NCBI GenBank assembly: GCA_902794835.1 | Contig: CADBIO010000003.1 | Coordinates: 1 to 42,013 of the forward strand | Origin: an uncultured Erysipelotrichaceae bacterium | GTDB lineage: Bacteria > Bacillota_I > Bacilli_A > RFN20 > CAG-826 | Length of the DNA: 42,013 nucleotides | Reading direction: 5' to 3' | Shown here: in pieces, positions 6,880 to 14,705 of the stretch | Layout of the letters: each line of letters opens with the position of its first letter | Position numbering within the stretch: position 1 is the stretch's first letter | The notes under the pieces: model-generated | What the model saw: the letters and a program-made list of their open reading frames with translations, nothing else | Database searches by the model: none | What the model was told of the DNA's origin: nothing | Position numbers and translations under genes: made by a program

Positions 6880-7488
6880 TCATCTCCCCTTCGCAAATCC
6901 GAATAGTACCAAAAAGGAATAAACAAATATCTTTAGGTCGAACCAAAACGACATCCTTCTAACGTATTCCGAATCATAGAAGGCTTTTTCTTCCACATCG
7001 TGATCTCGTCTCATTTTGATTTGAGCATAACCAGAAAGCCCTGGTTTCACCAAATAAGGGCATGGAGTTGCAGCGCGACGAGCGAGCACCAGCCTTTCTT
7101 CCTTGTCAATCATCATACTTGGGCGAGGACCTATAAAAGACATCTGCCCAACAAAGATGTTAAATAGTTGCGGCAATTCATCAATCGATGTCTTTCTCAT
7201 AAAATGGCCCCATTTGGTTGTCATATGAGATTGGTCGTCAATGGACATATCTTCTGGTGGGATTTCGGCTGCATCGATTTTCATTGAACGGAATTTTAAC
7301 AAAAGAAAAGGTTTTTCATTTTTCCCAGGCCGATATTGTTTGAAAAACACAGGGCCTTTCGAAGTACATTTGGTCACAATGGTCGCGATAAGTAAAACTG
7401 GAGAAAGTAAGATGATGCCCAGCATTGAGCCAAATAAATCGAAGCATCGTTTGAAAAAGAGATATATTTTTTGTGATTTACGTAACAT
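6880..7488 (-). CDS. Bacterial sugar transferase (monotopic phosphoglycosyl transferase)
   Basis: A 202-residue protein of the bacterial sugar transferase family (PglC / WcaJ catalytic domain). An N-terminal hydrophobic segment (LFGSMLGIILLSPVLLIATIV) is the reentrant membrane helix. The catalytic Asp-Glu pair is in TSIDELPQL, followed by MSFIGPRPS, KPGLSGYAQI and a C-terminal FDLKIFVYSFLVLFG. The enzyme transfers a sugar phosphate from a nucleotide sugar to undecaprenyl phosphate, the first step of many surface glycans. The start is unsure: ATG at 7488 fits homologues, while a GTG at 7521 would add 11 residues; neither has a clear ribosome binding site. It converges with the two sugar-nucleotide genes, which supports a shared polysaccharide role. 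Confidence 0.85.
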   Translation of the reverse strand: MLRKSQKIYLFFKRCFDLFGSMLGIILLSPVLLIATIVTKCTSKGPVFFKQYRPGKNEKPFLLLKFRSMKIDAAEIPPEDMSIDDQSHMTTKWGHFMRKTSIDELPQLFNIFVGQMSFIGPRPSMMIDKEERLVLARRAATPCPYLVKPGLSGYAQIKMRRDHDVEEKAFYDSEYVRRMSFWFDLKIFVYSFLVLFGFAKGR

Positions 7489-7584
7489 GGTGTTGAGAAG
7501 GACTAAATTTTGGACGAGCACATTTTAAAGTGTCTAAAATGATTCTAACTCATCTTGCTCGATTTTTGCATAATTTCAGTATAT

Positions 7585-7624
7585 CGATAATATTTTATCG
7601 CATACGGGAATGGTTACTTATAAT
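7585..7624 (+). promoter_or_regulatory. Promoter with overlapping dyad upstream of the lactaldehyde reductase gene
   Basis: TATAAT lies at 7619-7624. The 17-bp-spaced -35 position is weak (TATCGC) and overlaps the inverted repeat CGATAA-tatt-TTATCG (7585-7600). A weak -35 covered by a dyad suggests activator or repressor control, but this is inference. Confidence 0.5.
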
Positions 7625-7667
7625 ATAAACGTCATTTTTAGACAAAATCAACAGGAGGAAACCATTC

Positions 7668-8816
7668 ATGTCTAATCGTTTTTGTTTGAATCCAGTGAGT
7701 TATCATGGCTATGGGGCAATTGAGAATATCGTTCCTGAAGTCAAGGCTCACGGATGGAAGAAAGCCATGGTTGCTTCAGATGCCGGCTTAGTCAAATGTG
7801 GTGTTACGAAGATTGTTACCGATTTGCTTGATGAGGCCGGATTGGATTATGAAATCTATTCTGAGATCAAGCCAAACCCAACCATCCAGAATGTCCAAGA
7901 TGGTGTCAAAGCCTTGAAAAAGATGGGCGCGGATTACATTCTTGCCATCGGCGGTGGTTCTTCGATGGATACGGCCAAAGCCATCGGCATCATTGCCACC
8001 AATCCAGAATTTAGCGATGTCCGTTCTTTGGAAGGCGTTGCCCCAACCAAGAATCCATGCACCCCAATCATCGCTGTCCCAACAACCGCAGGAACGGCAG
8101 CAGAAGTCACGATCAATTACGTCATCACAGATGTCGAACGCAATAGAAAATTCGTCTGCGTCGATACTCACGATATGCCATTAATTGCCGTCGTCGATCC
8201 AAAAATGATGGCCAACCTCCCTAAGAGTTTGGTCGCTTGGACTGGCATGGACGCTCTAACCCATGCCATTGAAGGCTATATCACCAAAGCTGCTTGGGAA
8301 CTTTCGGATATGTTCCATATTGAAGCCATCCGCATTATCTCCCATAACATCAAAGATTCTTATGCCGGCGATAGGCATGGCCGTGAAGAAATGGCTTTAG
8401 GACAATATGTCGCTGGTATGGGTTTCTCCAATGTCGGCTTAGGCTTAGTTCACGCGATGGCCCACCCATTAAGTGCCTTATACGATACCCCACACGGCGA
8501 GGCTTGCTCGATCCTTCTTCCCACCGTCATGGCTTGGAATGCGCCAGCCACAGGCGAGAAATATCGCGAGATTGCTCATGCCATGGGCGTCAAGGGCACT
8601 GAAAATATGTCACAAGAAGAATATCGTAAAGCGGCCGTTGATGCTGTCCAGAATCTTTCTATCGCCGTTGGCATCCCAGCCAATCTGAAAGGCATTGTCA
8701 AAGAAGAAGACCTTGACTTCTTGGCCACCTCTGCCTTCCATGACGCTTGCTTCCCAGGCAACCCGAGAGAAACCACCAAAGAAGAGATCATCGCCATCTA
8801 TCGTTCTTTGATGTAA
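7668..8816 (+). CDS. fucO: Lactaldehyde reductase / iron-containing alcohol dehydrogenase
   Basis: A 382-residue group III iron-dependent alcohol dehydrogenase, the same length as E. coli FucO. The NAD-binding motif GGGSSMDTAKA lies at residues 95-105. The metal ligands are all present: Asp195 and His199 in WTGMDALTHAIEGY, His262 and His276 in VHAMAHP and DTPHGEAC. FucO reduces the L-lactaldehyde produced by rhamnulose-1-phosphate or fuculose-1-phosphate aldolase to 1,2-propanediol. The next genes are rhaD and rhaB, which supports this role. The ATG follows ACAGGAGG, and a strong terminator ends this gene as a separate unit. Confidence 0.9.
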   Translation: MSNRFCLNPVSYHGYGAIENIVPEVKAHGWKKAMVASDAGLVKCGVTKIVTDLLDEAGLDYEIYSEIKPNPTIQNVQDGVKALKKMGADYILAIGGGSSMDTAKAIGIIATNPEFSDVRSLEGVAPTKNPCTPIIAVPTTAGTAAEVTINYVITDVERNRKFVCVDTHDMPLIAVVDPKMMANLPKSLVAWTGMDALTHAIEGYITKAAWELSDMFHIEAIRIISHNIKDSYAGDRHGREEMALGQYVAGMGFSNVGLGLVHAMAHPLSALYDTPHGEACSILLPTVMAWNAPATGEKYREIAHAMGVKGTENMSQEEYRKAAVDAVQNLSIAVGIPANLKGIVKEEDLDFLATSAFHDACFPGNPRETTKEEIIAIYRSLM

Positions 8817-8827
8817 GAAGCATTTTT

Positions 8828-8862
8828 AAGGCTCCCTTCACTTCAAGGGGGCCTTTCTTTTT
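8828..8862 (+). terminator. Terminator after fucO
   Basis: AAGGCTCCCTT (8828-8838) pairs over 11 bp (one G-T) with AAGGGGGCCTT (8845-8855), followed by TTTCTTTTTA. It lies 11 bases beyond the stop. Confidence 0.88.
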
Positions 8863-8863
8863 A

Positions 8864-8895
8864 TGCTCAAATCGTGCAAGTTGAGCAAGTATAAT
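8864..8895 (+). promoter_or_regulatory. Promoter and candidate operator for rhaD-rhaB
   Basis: TATAAT at 8890-8895 is preceded by a dyad, TGCTCAA (8864-8870) and TTGAGCA (8881-8887), separated by 10 bases. The dyad fills the -35 region, and no good -35 hexamer is visible. This placement fits control by a sugar-responsive regulator, whose gene is not in the window. Confidence 0.5.
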
Positions 8896-8981
8896 GCCAA
8901 AACCCCCGTTTCTTTTGACAAAGGAGATTTTGCCCTCAAAAATAGAATTAGGCTTTGCCCTTTCAGAAACAAGGAGAAAAT

Positions 8982-9812
8982 ATGTCTGATCAAATTTTGA
9001 CTTCTCCAAAGATGGAGAAATACTTAAACATCATCGATAACATGTATCGTCTCGGATGGGACGAAAGAAACGGAGGAAACATCTCTGTCTTAGTCGATGA
9101 AGAGGAAATCGAAGAATATCTTGAAGGGGGGCGTCATTATCTTCGTGACATTCCTCTCCCTTTAGTCGCCGACCCAATCTTGCGAGATCGTGTCTTCTTT
9201 TTTACGGGAACGGGAAAATATTTTCGCAACACCAAAGCCGATCCGAAAAACAACGTCGGCGTGATTCGCATCTCTGAAGATGGGAAGGTCGCTCATCTTC
9301 TTTGGGGGTTTGAAGATGGAGGAAAATTCACTTCCGAAATCTATGCTCATTTAATGTGCCATGCCCAACGTCTGAAAATCGATCCGCATCACCATGTTGT
9401 TATGCATTGTCACCCAACGAATCTCTTAATCATGTCTCATTTGGTCCCTAACGATGACAAAGAATTCACATTGAACCTTTGGCGGGCGATGACGGAAGAT
9501 ATCATCGTTTTCCCAGAAGGAGTTGGCGTTCTTCCTTGGATGCTTTGCGGAAATAATGAAATCGGCGTTGCCACGGCTGAGAAAATGAAGAAGGTCCGTT
9601 GCGTGATCTGGGGACTTCATGGAATCTATGGCGCGGGAAGCGACTTGGATGAAGCCTTTGGTTTAATTGAAACGGCTGAAAAAGCGGCGCAGCTATACCT
9701 CGGCTATTCCTCAAGAAAAGAAATCAACACCATCACCAATGATAATTTGCGAGAAATCATCAAAGGCTTCCATCTAGAAGATGTCGTGCGTTGGGAATTT
9801 TTAGACGAATGA
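8982..9812 (+). CDS. rhaD: Rhamnulose-1-phosphate aldolase
   Basis: A 276-residue class II aldolase. It cleaves L-rhamnulose-1-phosphate to dihydroxyacetone phosphate and L-lactaldehyde. The residues correspond well to E. coli RhaD: Glu119 in GKFTSEIYAHL, His142 and His144 in VVMHCHPTN, and His213 in WGLHGIYG form the zinc site and general acid/base. NGGNIS at about residue 30 is the phosphate-binding loop. The ATG at 8982 follows AAGGAG and is preferred over an in-frame TTG at 8955. Its stop overlaps the rhaB start (ATGA). Confidence 0.93.
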   Translation: MSDQILTSPKMEKYLNIIDNMYRLGWDERNGGNISVLVDEEEIEEYLEGGRHYLRDIPLPLVADPILRDRVFFFTGTGKYFRNTKADPKNNVGVIRISEDGKVAHLLWGFEDGGKFTSEIYAHLMCHAQRLKIDPHHHVVMHCHPTNLLIMSHLVPNDDKEFTLNLWRAMTEDIIVFPEGVGVLPWMLCGNNEIGVATAEKMKKVRCVIWGLHGIYGAGSDLDEAFGLIETAEKAAQLYLGYSSRKEINTITNDNLREIIKGFHLEDVVRWEFLDE

Positions 9813-11125
9813 ATTATTATCTAGCCATTGATATCGGCGCGACTTCTGGCCGCCACATTCTTGCTTACCGCAATGAAGCAGGAACGCTTGAAATCGAAGA
9901 GATCTACCGTTTTACGACGCCGTTAGTCAAAGATGGTCCAACTTCCTGTTATTGGGACATCGATGTTTTGTTCCAAGATGTTCTCAATGGATTGAAAAAA
10001 GCCAAAGAATTAGGCAAAATCCCCAGCCGTATTGGGATTGACACATTCGGCGTCGATTATGCTTTGCTGGATGAAAAAGACTGCCTGCTGGGACACATCC
10101 GTTCTTATCGCGATGAAAGAACGAATGCGATGAAAAAGACATTTCTCACGCCAGAAAGGATTTATCAATTAACCGGCATTCAACCGCATGCGTTTGACAC
10201 CGTTTACCAATTGGCGGACGATCGGCGACGAGGGAAATTATCCAAAGCCAAGGCGGCGATGATGCTTCCTAGCTATCTCGCCTATCTTTTGACAGGAATC
10301 AAACAGAACGAATTGTCGATTCTTTCTACCAGCGCCTTGATGGATTCTCGAACTTTCACTTTCCGAAAAGAGATTCTTGAAGCCCTCGGTCTAAAGGAAT
10401 CTTTCTTCCCTAACCCCATCGAAGCAGGGAATTTAATTGGGCCTTTTAGCAAAAAGATACAAGAAACAATCGGTTACCAAGCCGATGTTTATGCTGCTTT
10501 AGAACATGATACGGCCTCCGCTTTCTATGGCTCTGAGGCATTAGAGGGAGAGGCCTTGCTTTCTAGCGGGACTTGGTCTTTGTTAGGTGCTATTTTGCCC
10601 CAGCCGATCATCACCAAAGAATCTTTCGAAGCAGGACTTTCCAATGAATTCTCTCATCGACACGAAGTCCGTTTCCTAAGGAATATCGCAGGGATGTGGC
10701 TGATCAATACTTTGATGAGACAAGACCCTGACAGACCAGACATCCTTTCTGTCGTGGAAAAAGCCAAAAAGGGTTCGGATTATCCTGGGAGATTTGATCC
10801 TGAAGACGAACGATTGATGAATCCCATCGATATGAAAGAGACCATCAAAACCCTTCTTTTGGAAGGAAATTACCCAGAACCGAAAGATTTTGGCGAATAT
10901 TATTATGCAATTTATCTCTCTCTTGCTTATGCTTATTCTGATGCCATAGAGCGTCTGGAAAAGATGACAGAGAAAAAATTCCACGCCATCAGGGTCTTTG
11001 GCGGTGGTTCTAAGAACCTATTCTTAAATGAGCTTACCTCAAAAATCACCAACCTCCCTGTCTATGTCGGTCCATCGGAAGCGACCGCGATTGGAAATAT
11101 TCTCTCGATCGAAGAAGGAGAATGA
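9809..11125 (+). CDS. rhaB: Rhamnulokinase
   Basis: A 438-residue FGGY-family sugar kinase, shorter than E. coli RhaB (about 489). It phosphorylates L-rhamnulose on O1. The N-terminal ATP-binding motif is LAIDIGATSGRHILAY, GIDTFGVDYALLD follows near residue 80, and the C-terminal adenosine motif is RVFGGGSKNLFLNELT. LSSGTWSLLGA matches the family phosphate-binding segment. It overlaps rhaD by four bases, so the two enzymes are translationally coupled. L-rhamnose isomerase (rhaA) is not in the window and must lie elsewhere if the pathway works. Confidence 0.92.
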   Translation: MNYYLAIDIGATSGRHILAYRNEAGTLEIEEIYRFTTPLVKDGPTSCYWDIDVLFQDVLNGLKKAKELGKIPSRIGIDTFGVDYALLDEKDCLLGHIRSYRDERTNAMKKTFLTPERIYQLTGIQPHAFDTVYQLADDRRRGKLSKAKAAMMLPSYLAYLLTGIKQNELSILSTSALMDSRTFTFRKEILEALGLKESFFPNPIEAGNLIGPFSKKIQETIGYQADVYAALEHDTASAFYGSEALEGEALLSSGTWSLLGAILPQPIITKESFEAGLSNEFSHRHEVRFLRNIAGMWLINTLMRQDPDRPDILSVVEKAKKGSDYPGRFDPEDERLMNPIDMKETIKTLLLEGNYPEPKDFGEYYYAIYLSLAYAYSDAIERLEKMTEKKFHAIRVFGGGSKNLFLNELTSKITNLPVYVGPSEATAIGNILSIEEGE

Positions 11126-11126
11126 A

Positions 11127-11972
11127 ATGCGTTTTACGATTGGCGTAGATGTTGGCGGATCCAGCATCAAAGGGGCGTTGCTCTTAGATGGCAAGATCAT
11201 TAAAACCGCGTCTTTTAGCATCAGCGGGAACAAAACTTTCGATGAGAGTTTTGCCGGATTGCAAAACGTGATTGACCAACTCTACTTCCAAAACGTGGAA
11301 AAAATCGGAATCGTGACCACGGGGGTAGTGGACCCTAACGAAGGAGTCGTTCTTTTTTCGGTCAACATCCAAGGCTGGAGCGGAGCCCGTTTGAAAGAAA
11401 GAGTCCAAAAAAAGTATCACGTCCCCACTTATGTGGAAAATGACGCGATTGGGGCTTTAATCGCAGAAGCCTCCTGTTATCCCGATTTAAAAAACATCAC
11501 GATGCTGACTTTTGGCACCGGCGTTGGCGGGGCTTCGTTGATTGATGGCAAAATCTCTCGCAACCCAGCCCATGCCTGGGGTGCTAGATCCATTGTCCCT
11601 TCCGGAAGAATGGGCAAATTTGGCGAGGCCGGCTCAGCGGAAATGTATCTTTCTGCCACGGCATTAAAGAAAGATGCCTCTTCTTTTTTCCATAAGAGGA
11701 TGCGCACCAAAGAAATCATTCAGTGTTTCAAACGTCAAGATCCCATCGCCGTCAAAGTGATGGAGAAATACGCCAAAAGGTTAGAAAGCTTTCTTTTGCT
11801 GATCGAAAAAGAAATCCATCCGGAATTGATTATTTTAGGAGGGGGTCTTATGGAAGCCACGGAAGCGATTCGCCCTCTGATTAAAATCCCTGAAGAAAAA
11901 TACGCTTTCGCCCATTATGGCAATAAAGCGGGCATCGTTGGTGCATCGATGTTGCCTTATGAAGTAAAATGA
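11127..11972 (+). CDS. ROK family sugar kinase
   Basis: A 281-residue ROK (repressor, ORF, kinase) family protein without an N-terminal HTH, so an enzyme rather than a repressor. The phosphate loop is GVDVGGSSIKGALL, the catalytic Asp region is YVENDAIGALIAEA, and TFGTGVGGASLIDGKI follows. The usual ROK zinc motif (CxCGxxGC) is absent: the stretch after HAWGARSIVPSGRMG has no cysteines. NagA is 16 bases downstream, so N-acetylglucosamine or N-acetylmannosamine is the likeliest substrate, by inference. The ATG at 11127 follows AAGGAG; rhaB ends two bases before it. Confidence 0.85.
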   Translation: MRFTIGVDVGGSSIKGALLLDGKIIKTASFSISGNKTFDESFAGLQNVIDQLYFQNVEKIGIVTTGVVDPNEGVVLFSVNIQGWSGARLKERVQKKYHVPTYVENDAIGALIAEASCYPDLKNITMLTFGTGVGGASLIDGKISRNPAHAWGARSIVPSGRMGKFGEAGSAEMYLSATALKKDASSFFHKRMRTKEIIQCFKRQDPIAVKVMEKYAKRLESFLLLIEKEIHPELIILGGGLMEATEAIRPLIKIPEEKYAFAHYGNKAGIVGASMLPYEVK

Positions 11973-11988
11973 TAGTCAGGAAACGGTA

Positions 11989-13143
11989 ATGAAAGAAATC
12001 CAAGGATTCACAAATGCGAACATCGTCTACAAAGACGGCGTCAGAAAAGGCTCTCTAACCATTCAAGAAGGGAAAATCCTTTCTTTGGAGTGTCAAGAGG
12101 GCATCTCTCTCCCAGATTATCTTTTCCTCTCCCCAGGCTTTATTGATCAACATATCCATGGGGCCAACCATTTTGATGCGATGGATGGGAAAGTCTCTTC
12201 TCTAGAAGGAATTGCCAATATTCTTCCTCAGGAAGGGGTTACCTCTTTCAATGCGACAACGATGACCATGGATGTGCCATCGATAGAAAAAGCCTTGCGT
12301 GCGATCAATGAATATATGGCAAAGCCAAGGAATGGGGCAAGAATCATCGGAGCCCATTTAGAAGGGCCTTTCATTTCTCCCAAGCACCCAGGCGCCCAAG
12401 ATCCGAAATATATCCTTAAACCAGATGCAAAATTGTTTGCCCATTTTGACGCTCTTTCTGGACATCATATCAATGAAGTGACCCTCGCTTATGAAGAAGG
12501 AGGGGAAGAATTGCTTGCCTATTGTGTGGAACACCACATCACTGCTTCAATCGGTCATAGCGATTGTTCCTCGGAACTGTTCAAAAAAGCCGTGAAAGAA
12601 GGCCTTCATTGCGTCACTCATCTTTTCAATGCCCAACGTGGATTCCATCATCGTGAGCCAGGGATTGTCGGTGAGGCATTGTTGACAGATGGGGTGAAGG
12701 TGGAAATCATCTGCGATAAGAAACATTGCACCGAAGATGCTTTCGCTTTGGCCTTCAAATCTAAAAAGAAAGAAGACATAATCCTTATTACGGATGCTTG
12801 CCAAGGCAAATATCTGGCCCCAGGGAAATATCAACTCGGAGGCAACGATATTTATATTTATGATGGGGTCGCTCATTTAGAAGACGGAACCATCGCCGCA
12901 TCGATCTTAAAACTAAATGAGGCATTAAAAAATGTTTCCTCTGTCGCCAAAGGCTATTCCTTTGCCGACCTCATCAATTGCGTTTCTTATAACGTCGCCC
13001 AAAACCTGGGTTGGGAAGACAAAATCGGATCCATTGCCCCTGGGCTATGCGCGGATTTTGCCATCATTGACAAAGATTTCAACGTTTATGCGACCATTGT
13101 TGGGGGCAAATTAGTTTACGAAAAAGAAGGATTTCATCTCTAA
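11989..13143 (+). CDS. nagA: N-acetylglucosamine-6-phosphate deacetylase
   Basis: A 384-residue amidohydrolase of typical NagA length. The metal-binding pair is His55-x-His57 in FIDQHIHGANH, followed by HLEGPFISPKHPGA, IGHSDCSS, CVTHLFNAQRGFHHREPG and ITDACQG with the catalytic Asp. It removes acetate from GlcNAc-6-P to give glucosamine-6-P. The usual LAGSAL segment is IAASILK here, which is a mild difference. It follows the ROK kinase at 16 bases, giving a plausible two-step amino-sugar route. nagB is not nearby. A terminator follows. Confidence 0.9.
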   Translation: MKEIQGFTNANIVYKDGVRKGSLTIQEGKILSLECQEGISLPDYLFLSPGFIDQHIHGANHFDAMDGKVSSLEGIANILPQEGVTSFNATTMTMDVPSIEKALRAINEYMAKPRNGARIIGAHLEGPFISPKHPGAQDPKYILKPDAKLFAHFDALSGHHINEVTLAYEEGGEELLAYCVEHHITASIGHSDCSSELFKKAVKEGLHCVTHLFNAQRGFHHREPGIVGEALLTDGVKVEIICDKKHCTEDAFALAFKSKKKEDIILITDACQGKYLAPGKYQLGGNDIYIYDGVAHLEDGTIAASILKLNEALKNVSSVAKGYSFADLINCVSYNVAQNLGWEDKIGSIAPGLCADFAIIDKDFNVYATIVGGKLVYEKEGFHL

Positions 13144-13176
13144 AAAGCGAAGTTGGAGAAAAGAATCTCAACAAAT

Positions 13177-13212
13177 GACACTCGAAAGAAATAACTTGTC
13201 GGGTGTCTTTTT
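13177..13212 (+). terminator. Terminator after nagA, overlapping the next promoter
   Basis: GACACTCG (13177-13184) pairs with CGGGTGTC (13200-13207), one G-T pair, followed by TTTTT (13208-13212). The T run directly abuts the extended -10 of the next gene. Confidence 0.7.
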
Positions 13213-13220
13213 GATATGAT
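13212..13220 (+). promoter_or_regulatory. Extended -10 promoter for the SWIM gene, leaderless start
   Basis: TGATATGAT (13212-13220) is an extended -10 (TG-n-TATGAT). The GTG start of the SWIM gene begins six bases later at 13227, near the expected transcription start. No ribosome binding site can fit between. Confidence 0.5.
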
Positions 13221-13226
13221 AAGAAC

Positions 13227-14705
13227 GTGGAAAACTATCTAGAGAACTTACCCCAAGTGTCCCCGAATATCCTAGAACGAGGGAAAGAATATGCCAAAGA
13301 AGGCAAAGTCGTTGCTTTGACACGCGAAGGAAACAAAGTCCATGCCTCGGTGAAAGGGAAAAAAGAATATTCCGTCTCTTTCAGCCTAGATGAAAAAGAT
13401 CGACTCATTTCCTACCATTGCGATTGTCCTTATCCCCATTTATGCAAGCACGTGGTCGCTGTTTTGTTTGCTTTGGAAGAACGTTCCAAACAAGAAGAAG
13501 ACCCCGTGTATCGGAAAAAGGAGTCTTATCGAGCAATTCAAGAACACATCCTTTTGTTAGCAAGAAAACGCATCACGGAAGAATACCTCAATTATTCTTT
13601 TTCCCTATCTGCCATCCTGCCCACTTTTTCGCGGGAAGAATCTTTGATTCTCATCAAATTATATTTGGAAAGGATGTTTGGCGATGTTTTGCTTTGCCCA
13701 AATCCGGTTCGATTTAGCCTTTGTTTCTCCCGTCTGCATTCCAAATTTTTGTTTCAAGAGGAAGATATCGAAGACTTGATTGAATCCTTCCTCACCATTT
13801 TCGCGGAGAAAAAACAAGAAACGGCACGGATGGTTGCTTGTCTTCTTTATTCTCCGGAGACCTCTCCTTGCTTGCAGAACTATCTTCTTTCTAAACAAGG
13901 GAGAATGAGCCCTTCTTTGTCGTTTGCCTTAAGCTGTTTAGAAAAACGTTATGCCCCGAAGAATATGCTCCCCGATTTTGTTTTGTTATTGGCTAAAATG
14001 AAAGTCAATCTCGTGGGAAACTCCGATTTGATAAAAGCCAAAAATCATTTTCGAAAAGAAGGGATGTCTGATTCTTTGGTTTCCATTCTTCATTTATTGC
14101 TTGCCAAAGGTGAATATGCCTCAATTGAAGAACAGGACATTGCTTATCTGATGAAGGTAGGACTTTCTAGCGATGCTCGGGATATTGCAGGCAATCTCGT
14201 CAAAATGACGGATGATTTTAGGGACTATCTTCGTTTTCGGAGTCTTTTCTCCGATTCTGAATACTCCTTAACGGCAACCCGTATTGAGCCGTTTTTGACG
14301 GGGAAAAGTTATTTCAATTCCGTCCTTTTGGTTGACGGCAGGGATTATTTCCCGGAGGATATGGTTCGTTTTTCTTACCAAAACATCAACCCGGAGCATC
14401 TTTTCTTGGCCAAAAATCGTCTGAAAGACCCAGAGGTGATTCATCGTCTAACGGAATTGGCCCACGTCTTCTTAGAAAAGGAAATCAGCAAAAAGAGAAG
14501 AAACAAACGTTATTTTTTCTATCTGCTATATCTCGAAAGCGTCAAAGACGACTCTCTTTCCTATTATTTATTCCACCCTTCTGTTTTAGAGGATCAAAAA
14601 GAGCCCCAATTTCACGCCTATTGGCTATTTATGGTGGACCATAACAACCTCTTATCTCAGGCGGGACTAACTCGTTATCTAGGAGGGCAGCATGTTTCTA
14701 ACTAG
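13227..14705 (+). CDS. SWIM zinc-finger domain protein
   Basis: A 492-residue protein with an N-terminal SWIM domain: residues about 65-75 read CDCPYPHLCKH, the CxC-x5-CxH zinc ligand pattern. The rest is rich in Leu, Lys and Glu and looks helical, without a motif I recognise. SWIM domains in bacteria commonly occur at the N-terminus of, or next to, SNF2-family ATPases and probably bind nucleic acid or protein. The following gene is exactly such an ATPase and overlaps this one by 14 bases, so the two probably work as a split version of one system. The GTG start is used because homology begins near it and no ATG fits. Confidence 0.8.
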   Translation: MENYLENLPQVSPNILERGKEYAKEGKVVALTREGNKVHASVKGKKEYSVSFSLDEKDRLISYHCDCPYPHLCKHVVAVLFALEERSKQEEDPVYRKKESYRAIQEHILLLARKRITEEYLNYSFSLSAILPTFSREESLILIKLYLERMFGDVLLCPNPVRFSLCFSRLHSKFLFQEEDIEDLIESFLTIFAEKKQETARMVACLLYSPETSPCLQNYLLSKQGRMSPSLSFALSCLEKRYAPKNMLPDFVLLLAKMKVNLVGNSDLIKAKNHFRKEGMSDSLVSILHLLLAKGEYASIEEQDIAYLMKVGLSSDARDIAGNLVKMTDDFRDYLRFRSLFSDSEYSLTATRIEPFLTGKSYFNSVLLVDGRDYFPEDMVRFSYQNINPEHLFLAKNRLKDPEVIHRLTELAHVFLEKEISKKRRNKRYFFYLLYLESVKDDSLSYYLFHPSVLEDQKEPQFHAYWLFMVDHNNLLSQAGLTRYLGGQHVSN

